Source of the DNA: Paenibacillus sp. 1781tsa1
GTDB lineage: Bacteria; Bacillota; Bacilli; Paenibacillales; Paenibacillaceae
Reading direction: 5' to 3'
Length of the DNA stretch: 64,000 nucleotides
Assembly: GCF_024159265.1 (NCBI RefSeq)
Contig: NZ_JAMYWY010000001.1
Coordinates: 1,674,001-1,738,000, forward strand
Made by a program: the position numbers and the translations under genes. The notes beneath the pieces were generated by a model. That model worked only from the letters and a program-made list of their open reading frames with translations. It was not told where the DNA came from and ran no database searches. Positions 52,320 to 60,666 of this stretch are shown piece by piece (the first letter of the stretch is position 1; each line of letters opens with the position of its first letter).

Positions 52320-53030
52320 TCAATTGGCACGGCCTTTCAAAATGATGTTGTTGGCTTTGCCGAAGTCGATGGCAACTTTACCTGCGAGTGTGGCTGTACG
52401 CTCAGCAAGAATAACCGCGTTGACACCACAGGAGAAGAGAGCGACATCAAAGGTATCTTGATTCGTCTGAATCCAGTGAAGCGTTTCTCCCATTTGATCA
52501 TAACTGTCGAAAGGGAGTGCGGTCACAATGTTTAAATGATACGGCTCACGTTCGAGCGTGGCACGTAGGGCCTCGATCTCACGAGTGACGAGAAGCACAC
52601 GCTTGCCTGCAAGCATCTGCCAGAAACGCGGGTTTTGCGCCAGTTCCCGATTGACACAGGCATGACAAGTCCGTGAGGGAGAGATGCCAAAGTGTGCAAA
52701 CACCATATCAGTCAGAGGTCTTTTGAGATAATCCGGCGCATTAATGGTACTGTCACCGCGAGGAAGAACGCCGACGATATCCGCCCGTTGCAAGGAAGCG
52801 GCGACTTCATCCCGGAGCTGCGGGTTGGGAAGACGTAATCCCTTTTGTCCTAAATTGGCTTTCTTGGCCCAACGCTCCTGAAGGACCTGTTCCGTGGTCC
52901 ACACGGTTTCTTGAGACATGACGATATTCTCGCCATCACCGACTCGCACAAGAGAGAGTGGACGCTGTTCACGAAGCGCCGCTTCAAGCTGCTCAAGCAC
53001 ACCTTCCAGTTCAAGATAGATCGAATCCAT
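52320..53030 (-). CDS. GT-D fold glycosyltransferase-like protein
   Basis: 236 residues. The hallmark RVGDGE (residues 29-34) and GVLPRGDSTI fit the GT-D fold first defined on DUF1792 glucosyltransferases. The C-terminal half has KRVLLVTREIEALRATLE and VALFSCGVNAVILAE, a Rossmann-like core. Such enzymes transfer sugars to glycoproteins. It is divergent from the next glycosyltransferase and belongs by position to the glycan cluster. AAAGGGGG precedes the ATG. The acceptor is unknown. Confidence 0.82.
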   Translation of the reverse strand: MDSIYLELEGVLEQLEAALREQRPLSLVRVGDGENIVMSQETVWTTEQVLQERWAKKANLGQKGLRLPNPQLRDEVAASLQRADIVGVLPRGDSTINAPDYLKRPLTDMVFAHFGISPSRTCHACVNRELAQNPRFWQMLAGKRVLLVTREIEALRATLEREPYHLNIVTALPFDSYDQMGETLHWIQTNQDTFDVALFSCGVNAVILAERTATLAGKVAIDFGKANNIILKGRAN

Positions 53031-53339
53031 TCAGCGATTGCCCCCTTTGAAAATAGAACTGCTCTATTCTATGTTGCGACTGGAGCAACGATATGTACGT
53101 TCGACCCGCAGGGCTTCATCTTCAGGCGTATATGAATCTATTTATATGAAAGTTAGTACATCTGTCGGTACCGCTTCTACTAACGTTTCATACGTTATAG
53201 AGTGCGGGATTCCAAAGGAGATGTTGCTTGGAAGTGATCTGAATGTGATAGATGTGGTTCATTGAAATACGGCATCGAAACTATGAAAACAGTCTGCATC
53301 CGATAAACGGAACTTGCAGTGTCCATGAGGAGGAATGTT
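53031..53339. other. 309-bp intergenic region between divergent glycosyltransferase genes
   Basis: Spacer with a GAGGAGG ribosome binding site at its right end. A 75-codon frame crosses it but lacks a ribosome binding site. No clear promoter or repeat was found. Confidence 0.5.
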
Positions 53340-54029
53340 ATGTCCAGGAAAGTTGTAATTGAAATTAACTTCAACAATTATGGGATGGACCCGCAGCGGT
53401 TGACGCGGGAGTGGCTGGAGCGTCGGATGGGCATCTTCCGCACGTTCACATTACATTGCCTGAAGGCACAGACGAATCAGGATTTCCTTACGGTGGTGAA
53501 GCTGTCCAAGGAATCGGGGGACTTAATGCGGGAGATTCTTGCAGATCAGGAGCCGCTTCCTTCCAATATTCGTTTTGGAACCAATATTGAAAGTGTGCGT
53601 GCCATTTTGGCTTTTGCTGAAGGAGCAGAGGATATCTATATTGCCCGTCTGGATTCGGATGATCTGTACCATAGAACCTTTGTTCAACAACTCTACGATA
53701 TTCAGCCACAGCCGCAGACGATGGCACTGATTAACCAGAACGGCTATCTCTGGGATAGCGTGAACAACGAGATGGCACCAGCGTTTCATCGTTCTCCGCA
53801 ATTCTATGTCTACCTGTATAAAACAGCGGAGTACGCATCCGGATACCGGGTCAAGCTTCCGGGCAGAGGTACACATGGCAATGTCATAGACTTGCCGCAT
53901 GAACTGCTTGCTCCGCGCAATTATGTCAACATCGTACATTCAAACAATACTTCAGTGAAAAAAGTACCGCCCAAAGACCGATTAAGCCGGGATGAGATGG
54001 CACAGGTACTACGCGAATTCATGATCTGA
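53340..54029 (+). CDS. Rhamnosyltransferase-like glycosyltransferase
   Basis: 229 residues. EWLERRMGIFRTFTLHCLKA followed by QTNQDFLTVV and ARLDSDDLYHRTFVQQL match the putative rhamnosyl transferase family (PF11316), a GT-A type enzyme. The DSDD acidic cluster is the likely metal and nucleotide-sugar site. It is the first gene of a plus-strand run of glycan genes; GAGGAGG precedes ATG 53340. The donor sugar is not determined by sequence. Confidence 0.82.
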   Translation: MSRKVVIEINFNNYGMDPQRLTREWLERRMGIFRTFTLHCLKAQTNQDFLTVVKLSKESGDLMREILADQEPLPSNIRFGTNIESVRAILAFAEGAEDIYIARLDSDDLYHRTFVQQLYDIQPQPQTMALINQNGYLWDSVNNEMAPAFHRSPQFYVYLYKTAEYASGYRVKLPGRGTHGNVIDLPHELLAPRNYVNIVHSNNTSVKKVPPKDRLSRDEMAQVLREFMI

Positions 54030-54046
54030 TCAGGGGGGATTCATCG

Positions 54047-55036
54047 ATGATTCAAGGACAAACGATTCTGATCACCGGAGGAACAGGCTCCTGGGGTCAA
54101 AAGCTGACCGAGGTGCTGCTGGAGCAGGACCCGGCTGAGATTCGCCTTCTGTCACGCAATGAATACGCCCAGATTGCGATGCAGCGTGAGTTCAACCATG
54201 ACCCGCGTCTGCGATTCATCATTGGAGATATCCGGGATTATCGGGCAGTGGAAGATGCATGCAGGGGCGTGGATGTGCTTTTCCATTTGGCTGCGCTGAA
54301 GCATGTTCCGGTCTGCGAGGACCAGCCGGATGAGGCGTTCAAGACCAATGTGATCGGGACGCAGAACATTATTCGGGCAGCGATCCGTATGCAGATTCCC
54401 AAAGTTATTGATGTGTCCACGGATAAGGCGGTAGATCCGATTAACGTATATGGCATGACGAAGGCTTTGGGTGAAAAAATGATGATCCGTGCCAATTGGC
54501 TGAGTGAAGGTACCCGGTTTGTCTGCATCCGCGGCGGTAATGTGCTTGGAACCAGCGGAAGTGTCGTGCCATTGTTCCGTCGTCAGATCGATGAAGGCAA
54601 GATCCTGACCATTACAGACAAAGGCATGACCCGTTTTTTCCTTACGCGTACCGAAGCTATACATTTACTGCTTAAGGCCGCTGAGGCAGCCGTGGGCGGG
54701 GAGACGTTTGTGATGAAAATGAAAGCTTGCAAGATGACCGATCTGGCCTCCGTCATGTTGGAACAGGCAGGTCGTCCATCCTTCGATTACAAGGTGACGG
54801 GAATTCGTCCGGGGGAGAAATTGCATGAAGTGCTGATCTCGCCCTTTGAAGCACCGCGCACTCGTCAATACGATGCGCAGTATTATGTGATCCTGCCAGA
54901 GCACCAGGACAAGGGACTGACGGAACAGTACAGCAGCCTGCCTCGTGTGAACTTCACAGAGTATCGTTCGGACAGTGCCATGATGAACAAACCAACGATT
55001 GCCCGGTTTTTGCGTGCAGGCGGTTATATCGATTAG
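54047..55036 (+). CDS. Nucleotide-sugar 4,6-dehydratase/epimerase (CapD/PseB-like SDR)
   Basis: 329 residues of the extended SDR fold. ILITGGTGSWGQKL (NAD site, near residue 7), DVLFHLAALKHVPVCEDQP, DVSTDKAVDPINVYGMTKAL with catalytic Tyr and Lys, and GIRPGEKLHEVLIS are typical of PseB, CapD and FlaA1-like UDP-GlcNAc dehydratases or epimerases. The product would feed the next gene's dehydrogenase or a deoxysugar path. A ribosome binding site AGGGGGG lies before the ATG. Confidence 0.9.
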   Translation: MIQGQTILITGGTGSWGQKLTEVLLEQDPAEIRLLSRNEYAQIAMQREFNHDPRLRFIIGDIRDYRAVEDACRGVDVLFHLAALKHVPVCEDQPDEAFKTNVIGTQNIIRAAIRMQIPKVIDVSTDKAVDPINVYGMTKALGEKMMIRANWLSEGTRFVCIRGGNVLGTSGSVVPLFRRQIDEGKILTITDKGMTRFFLTRTEAIHLLLKAAEAAVGGETFVMKMKACKMTDLASVMLEQAGRPSFDYKVTGIRPGEKLHEVLISPFEAPRTRQYDAQYYVILPEHQDKGLTEQYSSLPRVNFTEYRSDSAMMNKPTIARFLRAGGYID

Positions 55037-55079
55037 GGTGTGTCTCAAAACTGCTTCAACGGAGTTTTCAGACACGCCC
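55036..55079 (+). promoter_or_regulatory. Strong intercistronic hairpin
   Basis: GGGTGTGTCT (55036-55045) pairs with AGACACGCCC (55070-55079), one G-U included. After a C-C mismatch, AAAACT pairs with AGTTTT around a 10-nt loop. No T run follows, so it is more likely an RNA processing or stability element than a full terminator. It ends just before the next ribosome binding site. Confidence 0.6.
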
Positions 55080-55099
55080 GCCGAAGGGAGGCGGAGCAT

Positions 55100-56626
55100 T
55101 TGGAGTTGGAAGGAACGGAAGAGAATCATCAGCATGAGCAGCACGAAAGAAATGAAGAATTACAGCCGCGTACCCTAATACAACCTATTCATGACCGCTC
55201 CTTGAAAGCTGTTGTCATCGGTCTCGGTTATGTAGGTTTACCCATGGCCATGGAGATGGCCCAGGCAGGTTATCAGGTCCACGGGATCGATATCGATACC
55301 TCCAAGGTAAACAAGCTGCGTGCAGGGCACTCGTATGTCATTGGCATTGAGGATGATGTCCTGCAGTCTCTAATGCGGGCAGGTTTGTTCACGGCCAGTA
55401 CGGATTATGCAGCGGTGGCACAGGCGAATGTCATTGTAATCTGTGTGCCCACCCCACTGACCGCTGAACATCAACCGGATATCTCATATATCTCGGCGGC
55501 GGTGGATGGCATGACTCCGTATTTGCAAGAAGGCAGCCTTGTTATATTGGAAAGCACGACTTATCCGGGCACGACGGAAGAACGTGTGAAACAACCGATT
55601 GAAGCGGAAAATGGCTGGCGAGCCGGAGAACAGTTCTACGTTTGTTATTCTCCAGAGCGGGTAGATCCGGGCAGCGTGCATTATGGTGTGAAAAATACGC
55701 CGAAGATTATTGGCGGCTCTACACCCGCCTGTCTGAATTATGGTAAACAGTTCTACGGCTCGTTCCTCAACGAAGTTGTGCCGGTTAGTTCAACAACGGT
55801 TGCGGAGACGGCGAAGCTGTTCGAAAATACATTTCGCAGTGTCAATATTGCCCTTGTGAATGAGCTGACTCCGGCCTGTGAACAGATGGGAGTGAACATC
55901 TGGGAGGTGTTGGGTGCAGCGGCAACCAAGCCGTTTGGTTACATGCCATTTTATCCCGGTCCCGGCATCGGCGGACACTGTATCCCGATCGATCCGATCT
56001 ATCTGTCCTGGGCGGCAAACCGTCAGGGATCGGAGCTGCAATTCATTCAGCTGGCGGATGCAACCAATCGGCAAATGCCAGAGAGAGTGGTGAAGCGTGC
56101 CGCGGAGCTGCTGGAGCAAAAGGGTGTATCTGTGCGGGGAGCACGTGTTGTACTCGCGGGTATGGCTTACAAAAAAGACATTGACGACTTGCGCGAATCG
56201 CCAGCGCTGGACGTCTTTCGGCTGCTGAGCGCAGCGGGGGCAGAAGTGGTTTTCACCGATCCGATGGTGCCTGTCTTTCGCAAGGATGATGGGACAGTGC
56301 TGCACGCTAGTCCGGCGGTGCCGGAATTGTGGGCATGGGCTGACTTGGTGATCATCACAACGGATCATTCGGGATTCAATTATCAGGAGATGGCAGATCA
56401 TGCGAAGCTGATTTTCGATACACGTAACGCAACGGCCGACTGCCAGGGGGGAAATATTGTGGTGCTGGGCCAGCCTGTACGGCCTGAGGTGAATGGAGTT
56501 CGTGAGCAACAGGAGATCGTAGCATGGGTTGGACAAAAAGAAACGGCAGTCGAGGATACTGCAGCTCACCATGAAGTTGCCATCGATCCCGACAAGGATC
56601 AGGGAGATGCCCATGGCAAATCATGA
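55100..56626 (+). CDS. Nucleotide-sugar dehydrogenase (UDP-HexNAc dehydrogenase-like)
   Basis: 508 residues. After a hydrophilic His/Glu/Gln-rich N-terminal tail of ~35 residues comes the UDP-glucose/GDP-mannose dehydrogenase family: VVIGLGYVGLPMAMEMA, VPTPLTAEHQPDISYI, STTYPGTTEERV, FENTFRSVNIALVNEL, and GPGIGGHCIPIDP with the catalytic Cys. It oxidises C6 of a UDP-sugar to a uronate. Blocks fit the WbpA/UDP-GlcNAc-type branch. The TTG at 55100 has AAGGGAGG 8 bases upstream; a GTG at 55040 lies within the intercistronic hairpin. Confidence 0.9.
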   Translation: MELEGTEENHQHEQHERNEELQPRTLIQPIHDRSLKAVVIGLGYVGLPMAMEMAQAGYQVHGIDIDTSKVNKLRAGHSYVIGIEDDVLQSLMRAGLFTASTDYAAVAQANVIVICVPTPLTAEHQPDISYISAAVDGMTPYLQEGSLVILESTTYPGTTEERVKQPIEAENGWRAGEQFYVCYSPERVDPGSVHYGVKNTPKIIGGSTPACLNYGKQFYGSFLNEVVPVSSTTVAETAKLFENTFRSVNIALVNELTPACEQMGVNIWEVLGAAATKPFGYMPFYPGPGIGGHCIPIDPIYLSWAANRQGSELQFIQLADATNRQMPERVVKRAAELLEQKGVSVRGARVVLAGMAYKKDIDDLRESPALDVFRLLSAAGAEVVFTDPMVPVFRKDDGTVLHASPAVPELWAWADLVIITTDHSGFNYQEMADHAKLIFDTRNATADCQGGNIVVLGQPVRPEVNGVREQQEIVAWVGQKETAVEDTAAHHEVAIDPDKDQGDAHGKS

Positions 56627-57359
56627 TCGTGTAAGTGAACGTTACTATGGCGAGATTAACTCGGAAGATTCTCATGAAGCGACGAGAACACGTATCCACT
56701 GGATGTGCCGTGAGGCGACAGGCAAACGCATCCTGGATGTCGGGTGCAGTCAGGGCATTACGTCAATTCTGCTGGGACGTGAAGGATTTCGTGTCACTGG
56801 CATTGATCTGGAGGAAGAGAGCATTCGGTATGCACAAGAAGAGCTTGCCAAAGAATCCAGGCCGGTCAGGAACAATGTGGATTTTCGGATGCTGGATATT
56901 ACGCAATGGAAAGTCAGAACGACTTTTGACACGGTACTGCTTGGAGAAGTGTTGGAGCATTTTGCTCATCCAGAGACGTTATTGATTCAGATTCATCGGC
57001 TGTTGCAAGAAGAGGGGACGCTGGTTGTAACCGTGCCATATGGATATCATCCGTTCTATGATCACAAGCAGACCTTCTATGCAGGAAATCTGGCGATGAC
57101 CCTTATGCCGTATTTTGAAGTCTTGAAACTGGAAGTTCATCATAAATATCTATGTTGCGTGGCCCGCAGACGGCGAAGAACACAACTGCATATGTCGCCA
57201 ACGTTAGATCAACTGATGGAGTGGATGGGGTTGGATCATGCGCATTTTGCCGAGGTGGAACAACAGCATCTCCGCGCAATGAAACAGCGCAAGAAGGTAC
57301 TGGACAGTGCGGTGGAGCAGGTGAAACGGCTTCGCCGTCAGGAGAGTGGGGAAGGGTAG
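56613..57359 (+). CDS. Class I SAM-dependent methyltransferase
   Basis: 248 residues. SAM motif I is RILDVGCSQGITSILLG (near residue 39), GIDLEEESIRYA is motif II, and FDTVLLGEVLEHFAHPE with LLQEEGTLVVTVPYG complete a Rossmann methyltransferase of the UbiE/Methyltransf_11 type. It probably methylates a sugar or glycolipid of this cluster; the acceptor is unknown. ATG 56613 overlaps the dehydrogenase end by 14 bases with AGGGAG upstream. The C-terminus is basic (KQRKKVLDSAVEQVKRLRRQ). Confidence 0.88.
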   Translation: MANHDRVSERYYGEINSEDSHEATRTRIHWMCREATGKRILDVGCSQGITSILLGREGFRVTGIDLEEESIRYAQEELAKESRPVRNNVDFRMLDITQWKVRTTFDTVLLGEVLEHFAHPETLLIQIHRLLQEEGTLVVTVPYGYHPFYDHKQTFYAGNLAMTLMPYFEVLKLEVHHKYLCCVARRRRRTQLHMSPTLDQLMEWMGLDHAHFAEVEQQHLRAMKQRKKVLDSAVEQVKRLRRQESGEG

Positions 57360-57378
57360 CAGTGAAGGTAGGGGAAGA

Positions 57379-57606
57379 GTGGAAGGAAAAGGGATATCGG
57401 TAGAGATAGAGGCAAGGGCAGGGTTAGAGGCGAACTCAAGGACAAGTGCTAACCCAAAAGCAAAAGCAAAAGCAAAAGCAAAAGCAAAAGCAAAAGCAAA
57501 AGCAAAAGCTAAACCCAAACCCAAACCCAAACCCAAACCCAAACCCAAACCCAAACCCAAGGACACTGCAACTGTGTTGCAAGAAACTGTGAAGGCAAAG
57601 GTATAG
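57379..57606 (+). CDS. Small basic (KA)n(KP)n repeat protein, uncertain
   Basis: 75 residues if started at GTG 57379, which has AGGGG just upstream. The middle is KA repeated nine times followed by KP repeated eight times; the flanks are non-repetitive (VEGKGISVEIEARAG and DTATVLQETVKAKV). The composition resembles histone-H1-like or surface-anchor tails. The frame is one base off the methyltransferase that ends at 57359, so a frameshift could append it to that enzyme. Coding status is unproven. Confidence 0.4.
   Translation: MEGKGISVEIEARAGLEANSRTSANPKAKAKAKAKAKAKAKAKAKPKPKPKPKPKPKPKPKDTATVLQETVKAKV
57456..57558 (+). repeat. Compound hexanucleotide microsatellite
   Basis: Nine perfect AAAAGC units (57456-57509), one T, then eight perfect AAACCC units (57511-57558). 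The unit length keeps any reading frame open. Confidence 0.95.
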
Positions 57607-58326
57607 GTAGACGCTAACAAAACGCAAATTGTAGGACTAGGGGAAAACAGCCTGCTAGAGTAAATGTGAAGAGGTGGGTGCTCTGGATCAACATTAAGCT
57701 TCTCCTTGTGAAGGAGATCGGGCCATTCCACTTTGGAGTATAGAGGCGGTGGTCTCAAAAAAAGTCTCTTATACACGCGTCTCAGATCACTTATCAGATC
57801 TTTATTAGATCCCTATTAGAATCTTAATTAGATCATTTATTAGATCCTATAGAAGGAGAATCTCTATTCCACTGATGTTTTGTGACGACAGAGACAGCTT
57901 ATGTTCTAAGGAATCTCACACGCCTTATATTGGTGATTTTTGAGAAGGTAAAAATCTAACGAATCTAAGCGACGCTATTTCATCCGAAAGCTGCGATAAA
58001 CGGGGAATGGATGCCTAAAAAGCATGAATAGCGCGCCTCAGATTCGTTAGATTTTCCAATAGGCTGATATACACCGAATAGCGTTACCTCGGTTCGTTAG
58101 CCACAGTGGGAGTGTGAAAGCAGTTGCTTGTAGCGATATTCCTGATGATCCTGGGATACAAGTTAATCGTGTGCTTGAAGCAGCCAATTAGAGTGTTGTA
58201 GTACATGTACCGGTACTAAGTTCCAAATACCAAATGTTAGTACGGTGTTCGAAGTACCTGGTCAATGAAAGAACAAAGCCGTCATGACATTTCGCAATAC
58301 GCGTTCGACAGGAAGGGGCTCAAAAC
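57607..58326. other. 720-bp gene-free region
   Basis: Low-G+C stretch with no credible gene. 57786-57852 contains degenerate TTAGATC-like repeats (five occurrences of TAGATC or CAGATC). 57905-58100 holds the opposed repeat cluster. The ribosome binding site of the next gene (GGAAGGGG) lies at 58310-58318. Confidence 0.6.
57905..58100. repeat. Second cluster of ~25-bp repeat units in opposed orientation
   Basis: Two direct units (57905-57932 with CTAAGGAATCTCACACGCC; 57957-57986 with CTAACGAATCTAAGCGACGC) are followed by two inverted ones (58026-58050 and 58074-58100, ending GATTCGTTAG and GGTTCGTTAG). Units 2 and 3 can pair over ~20 bp. Same family as 20203-20437. Confidence 0.82.
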
Positions 58327-59457
58327 GTGATCACCATCAGTCTGTGCATGATTGTGAAGAACGAGGAACGCACGCTGGCACGCTGTCTCGACTCGGTTGC
58401 TGGCATCGCGGACGAGATTGTCATTGTGGATACCGGTTCATCGGATCGTACGATGGACATCGCTGCGGAGTATACCGACCAGGTCTACACGTATGAATGG
58501 AAGGAAGACTTTGCCGCTGCGCGGAATGAGTCATTCGCCAAGGCCACGCAGGAGTATATCCTGTGGCTGGATGCGGATGATGTGCTGCTGCCTGCGGAAC
58601 GGGCGAAGCTGGAGGTGTTGAAGCAGCAGCTTCCGTCCGGGGGGAAGACGGAAGCTGTGATCTTGAACTACACGCTGGCCGAGGGAGCGGAGGGAAGTCC
58701 ACTTGTGACGGACCGACGCCTTCGCCTGGTCAAGCGGGATGCCGGGTGTCGCTGGCATGGCCGGCTGCACGAGCAGCTCAGCTTCCCGCAGGGCGAGGTC
58801 ATTACGGCAGACATTGCCGTCACACATCGCCGCGAAGCGGGACATCATTCGGCGCGAAACGTGCGCATTCTGCGCAAATGGATCGCCGAAGAGGGCGTAG
58901 CCCAAGGTCGCCTGCTGTTCTATTATGCAGGCGAATGTTATGACCGCAAGCGTTATGCGGCGGCGGCACGCGGGTACGCGAAGCTGCTGGAACAGCCAAG
59001 CGGTTACCGCGAGGATTACCTAATTGCCTGCGCGAGGCTGGCAGAATGTTATGAACGACTAGGCAACCCGGGTCGTAAGCTCGGCGCATTGCTGCTGTCT
59101 TTCCAGTATGATTTGCCACATGCCGATTTCTGTTGCGCCATTGCGGCCTGTTTCCATGAACGGCATGAACCCGTCTCGGCAATCTACTGGTATATGCAGG
59201 CAGTCGATGTGAGTAGCCGCGATCCAGGCCTTCGTCCGGTACCCGCGGCCTGCCGTACCTGGCTGCCACATGCTCGTTTATCTCTTTGTTATGCCCATCT
59301 GGGCAACTGGGAGCAGGCATTGATGCATAACACCAAAGCCCGTGAGTATTTGCCAAACGATCCAGGGCTGCTTGCCAATCGGCAGAAGCTCGAAGTGGTG
59401 GTGCGCAAGGAGATGAAGGAGCGGGAAGATCGTGGTGAAGTCTCACCTCATAAGTAG
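58327..59457 (+). CDS. GT2 glycosyltransferase with C-terminal TPR-like repeats
   Basis: 376 residues. The GT-A domain (~1-180) has ISLCMIVKNEERTLARCLDS, EIVIVDTGSSDRTMDIA and LWLDADDVL with the metal-binding DxD. The C-terminal ~190 residues are helical repeats (AAARGYAKLLEQPSGY; LAECYERLG), like the TPR tails of Firmicute glycan glycosyltransferases such as SunS. It transfers a sugar to a protein or glycan. G+C is high compared with the flanks. The GTG start has GGAAGGGG upstream. A perfect hexanucleotide tract lies 177 bp after the stop. Confidence 0.9.
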   Translation: MITISLCMIVKNEERTLARCLDSVAGIADEIVIVDTGSSDRTMDIAAEYTDQVYTYEWKEDFAAARNESFAKATQEYILWLDADDVLLPAERAKLEVLKQQLPSGGKTEAVILNYTLAEGAEGSPLVTDRRLRLVKRDAGCRWHGRLHEQLSFPQGEVITADIAVTHRREAGHHSARNVRILRKWIAEEGVAQGRLLFYYAGECYDRKRYAAAARGYAKLLEQPSGYREDYLIACARLAECYERLGNPGRKLGALLLSFQYDLPHADFCCAIAACFHERHEPVSAIYWYMQAVDVSSRDPGLRPVPAACRTWLPHARLSLCYAHLGNWEQALMHNTKAREYLPNDPGLLANRQKLEVVVRKEMKEREDRGEVSPHK

Positions 59458-59633
59458 GAAGACGAACTGGGACAGATGAGGACAGAAGGGGTTTAAGCGG
59501 GAAGAAGGAATAAGGCAATAGATTGAAGCAGAATTGAAAGAACAACAAAAACGAGTCGTTGCTGTAGGATAAGATAGGACGGATCAGTGTGAAATAAGGG
59601 TTGAGTGGAAATAGAGTGTGGGGCACAATTGTG

Positions 59634-59825
59634 AGCAGAAGCAGAAGCAGAAGCAGAAGCAGAAGCAGAAGCAGAAGCAGAAGCAGAAGCAGAAGCAGAA
59701 GCAGAAGCAGAAGCAGAAGCAGAAGCAGAAGCAGAAGCAGAAGCAGAAGCAGAAGCAGAAGCAGAAGCAGAAGCAGAAGCAGAAGCAGAAGCAGAAGCAG
59801 AAGCAGAAGCAGAAGCAGAAGCAGA
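59634..59825 (+). repeat. Perfect 32-unit AGCAGA hexanucleotide microsatellite
   Basis: 192 bp of AGCAGA repeated 32 times without a single change. All six frames are open through it (Ser-Arg, Ala-Glu and Gln-Lys on the plus strand; poly-Leu, Ser-Ala and Phe-Cys on the minus strand). Neither flank carries a convincing ribosome binding site and start. Confidence 0.97.
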
Positions 59826-59913
59826 TTATGAGGTATCATAGATAGGATAGATAAATGATAATTCTGCCATAAGTTTTAAGTCGATGGTTGCGAAGTTGTT
59901 AATGAACAAGAGT

Positions 59914-59953
59914 AGCCCCGCTTGACCGAAAGAGTCGGTGAGTGGGGCTTTTT
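59914..59953 (+). terminator. Terminator at the end of the glycan cluster
   Basis: AGCCCCGCT pairs with AGTGGGGCT and an inner CCGA/TCGG stem, followed by T5. Confidence 0.88.
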
Positions 59954-60115
59954 ACGCTTCTTGTACCGCGTGTATCTCACGTCATTGTGTAAGCAAAGGC
60001 TGGCATTTGGCGAAATTTTCACAAGGCATACGCAGCGTGGAACTTCTGATGTGAGATGCCGTGTGTATTACGCACAAGATGAGACCTTCATTGCTTAGGG
60101 GCGTCATTTTAGCTG

Positions 60116-60649
60116 CTAAGTTGCTTTGCTTTTCGGTGCCAGGCAACGCACATAGTGGTCTTTCATCCGTAAGCTCTTGCACGCCCAGCCCCGTCCATCA
60201 TATATTTCGTCATCGATATTGAGGGTAATGGTCTCATCCGTGTATTCATTCCAGTTTTCAATCCGGAGTGTGTTTTCACTTTCCCATTCAAGATGGTTAT
60301 TTCCGTGGTGCTCGGCACGATAGATCGTTTGTACTGTGGCGTCCTCAGGGGCATTTGTCTTCTTCACATCGACCCAGATCGTAACACCGCCTGCCGCACC
60401 ACCATAAGGTACGCCGTAAATCTCGGCAGTATATTCACCGTTCCGTGAAGGCATGGAATAACTCAGATCTCCCAGTTCGGAACGGTCAAATGTGGAGAAG
60501 TATGGACGGAGCCAGAAATACAGGAATAAGGCAACGAACAGTACAAGAATCAACAATGAAAATGTGGTGAAAAAAGGGTGTCTACGTATCCAAGGTTTGC
60601 GAGAATCTGTATGGGATGAACTTGAACTAGCTTGCTTAATTTGATTCAT
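60116..60649 (-). CDS. DUF5412-like membrane protein
   Basis: 177 residues: a basic Ser-rich N-terminus, one membrane helix (~28-48) and an external or cytoplasmic beta-rich domain with NGEYTAEIYGVPYGGAAGGV and TIWVDVKK, the DUF5412 pattern. Function unknown. GGTGGAGG lies before the ATG. It follows the AraC-type regulator by 17 bases and is probably cotranscribed. Confidence 0.78.
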   Translation of the reverse strand: MNQIKQASSSSSHTDSRKPWIRRHPFFTTFSLLILVLFVALFLYFWLRPYFSTFDRSELGDLSYSMPSRNGEYTAEIYGVPYGGAAGGVTIWVDVKKTNAPEDATVQTIYRAEHHGNNHLEWESENTLRIENWNEYTDETITLNIDDEIYDGRGWACKSLRMKDHYVRCLAPKSKAT

Positions 60650-60666
60650 AAGTATCGAACCTCCAC

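Noticed and set aside
53038..53265. 75-codon plus-strand frame in the glycosyltransferase spacer
   Set aside because: No ribosome binding site for any start in it and no recognisable features.
58820..59839. A 339-codon minus-strand frame with a ~65-residue leucine run
   Set aside because: It is created by the AGCAGA tract plus the antisense of the GT2 gene; no ribosome binding site and no natural composition.
59601..59845. Plus-strand Ser-Arg and Gln-Lys repeat frames through the hexamer tract
   Set aside because: Starts are TTG or GTG without a properly spaced ribosome binding site; the frames exist because the repeat has no stops.
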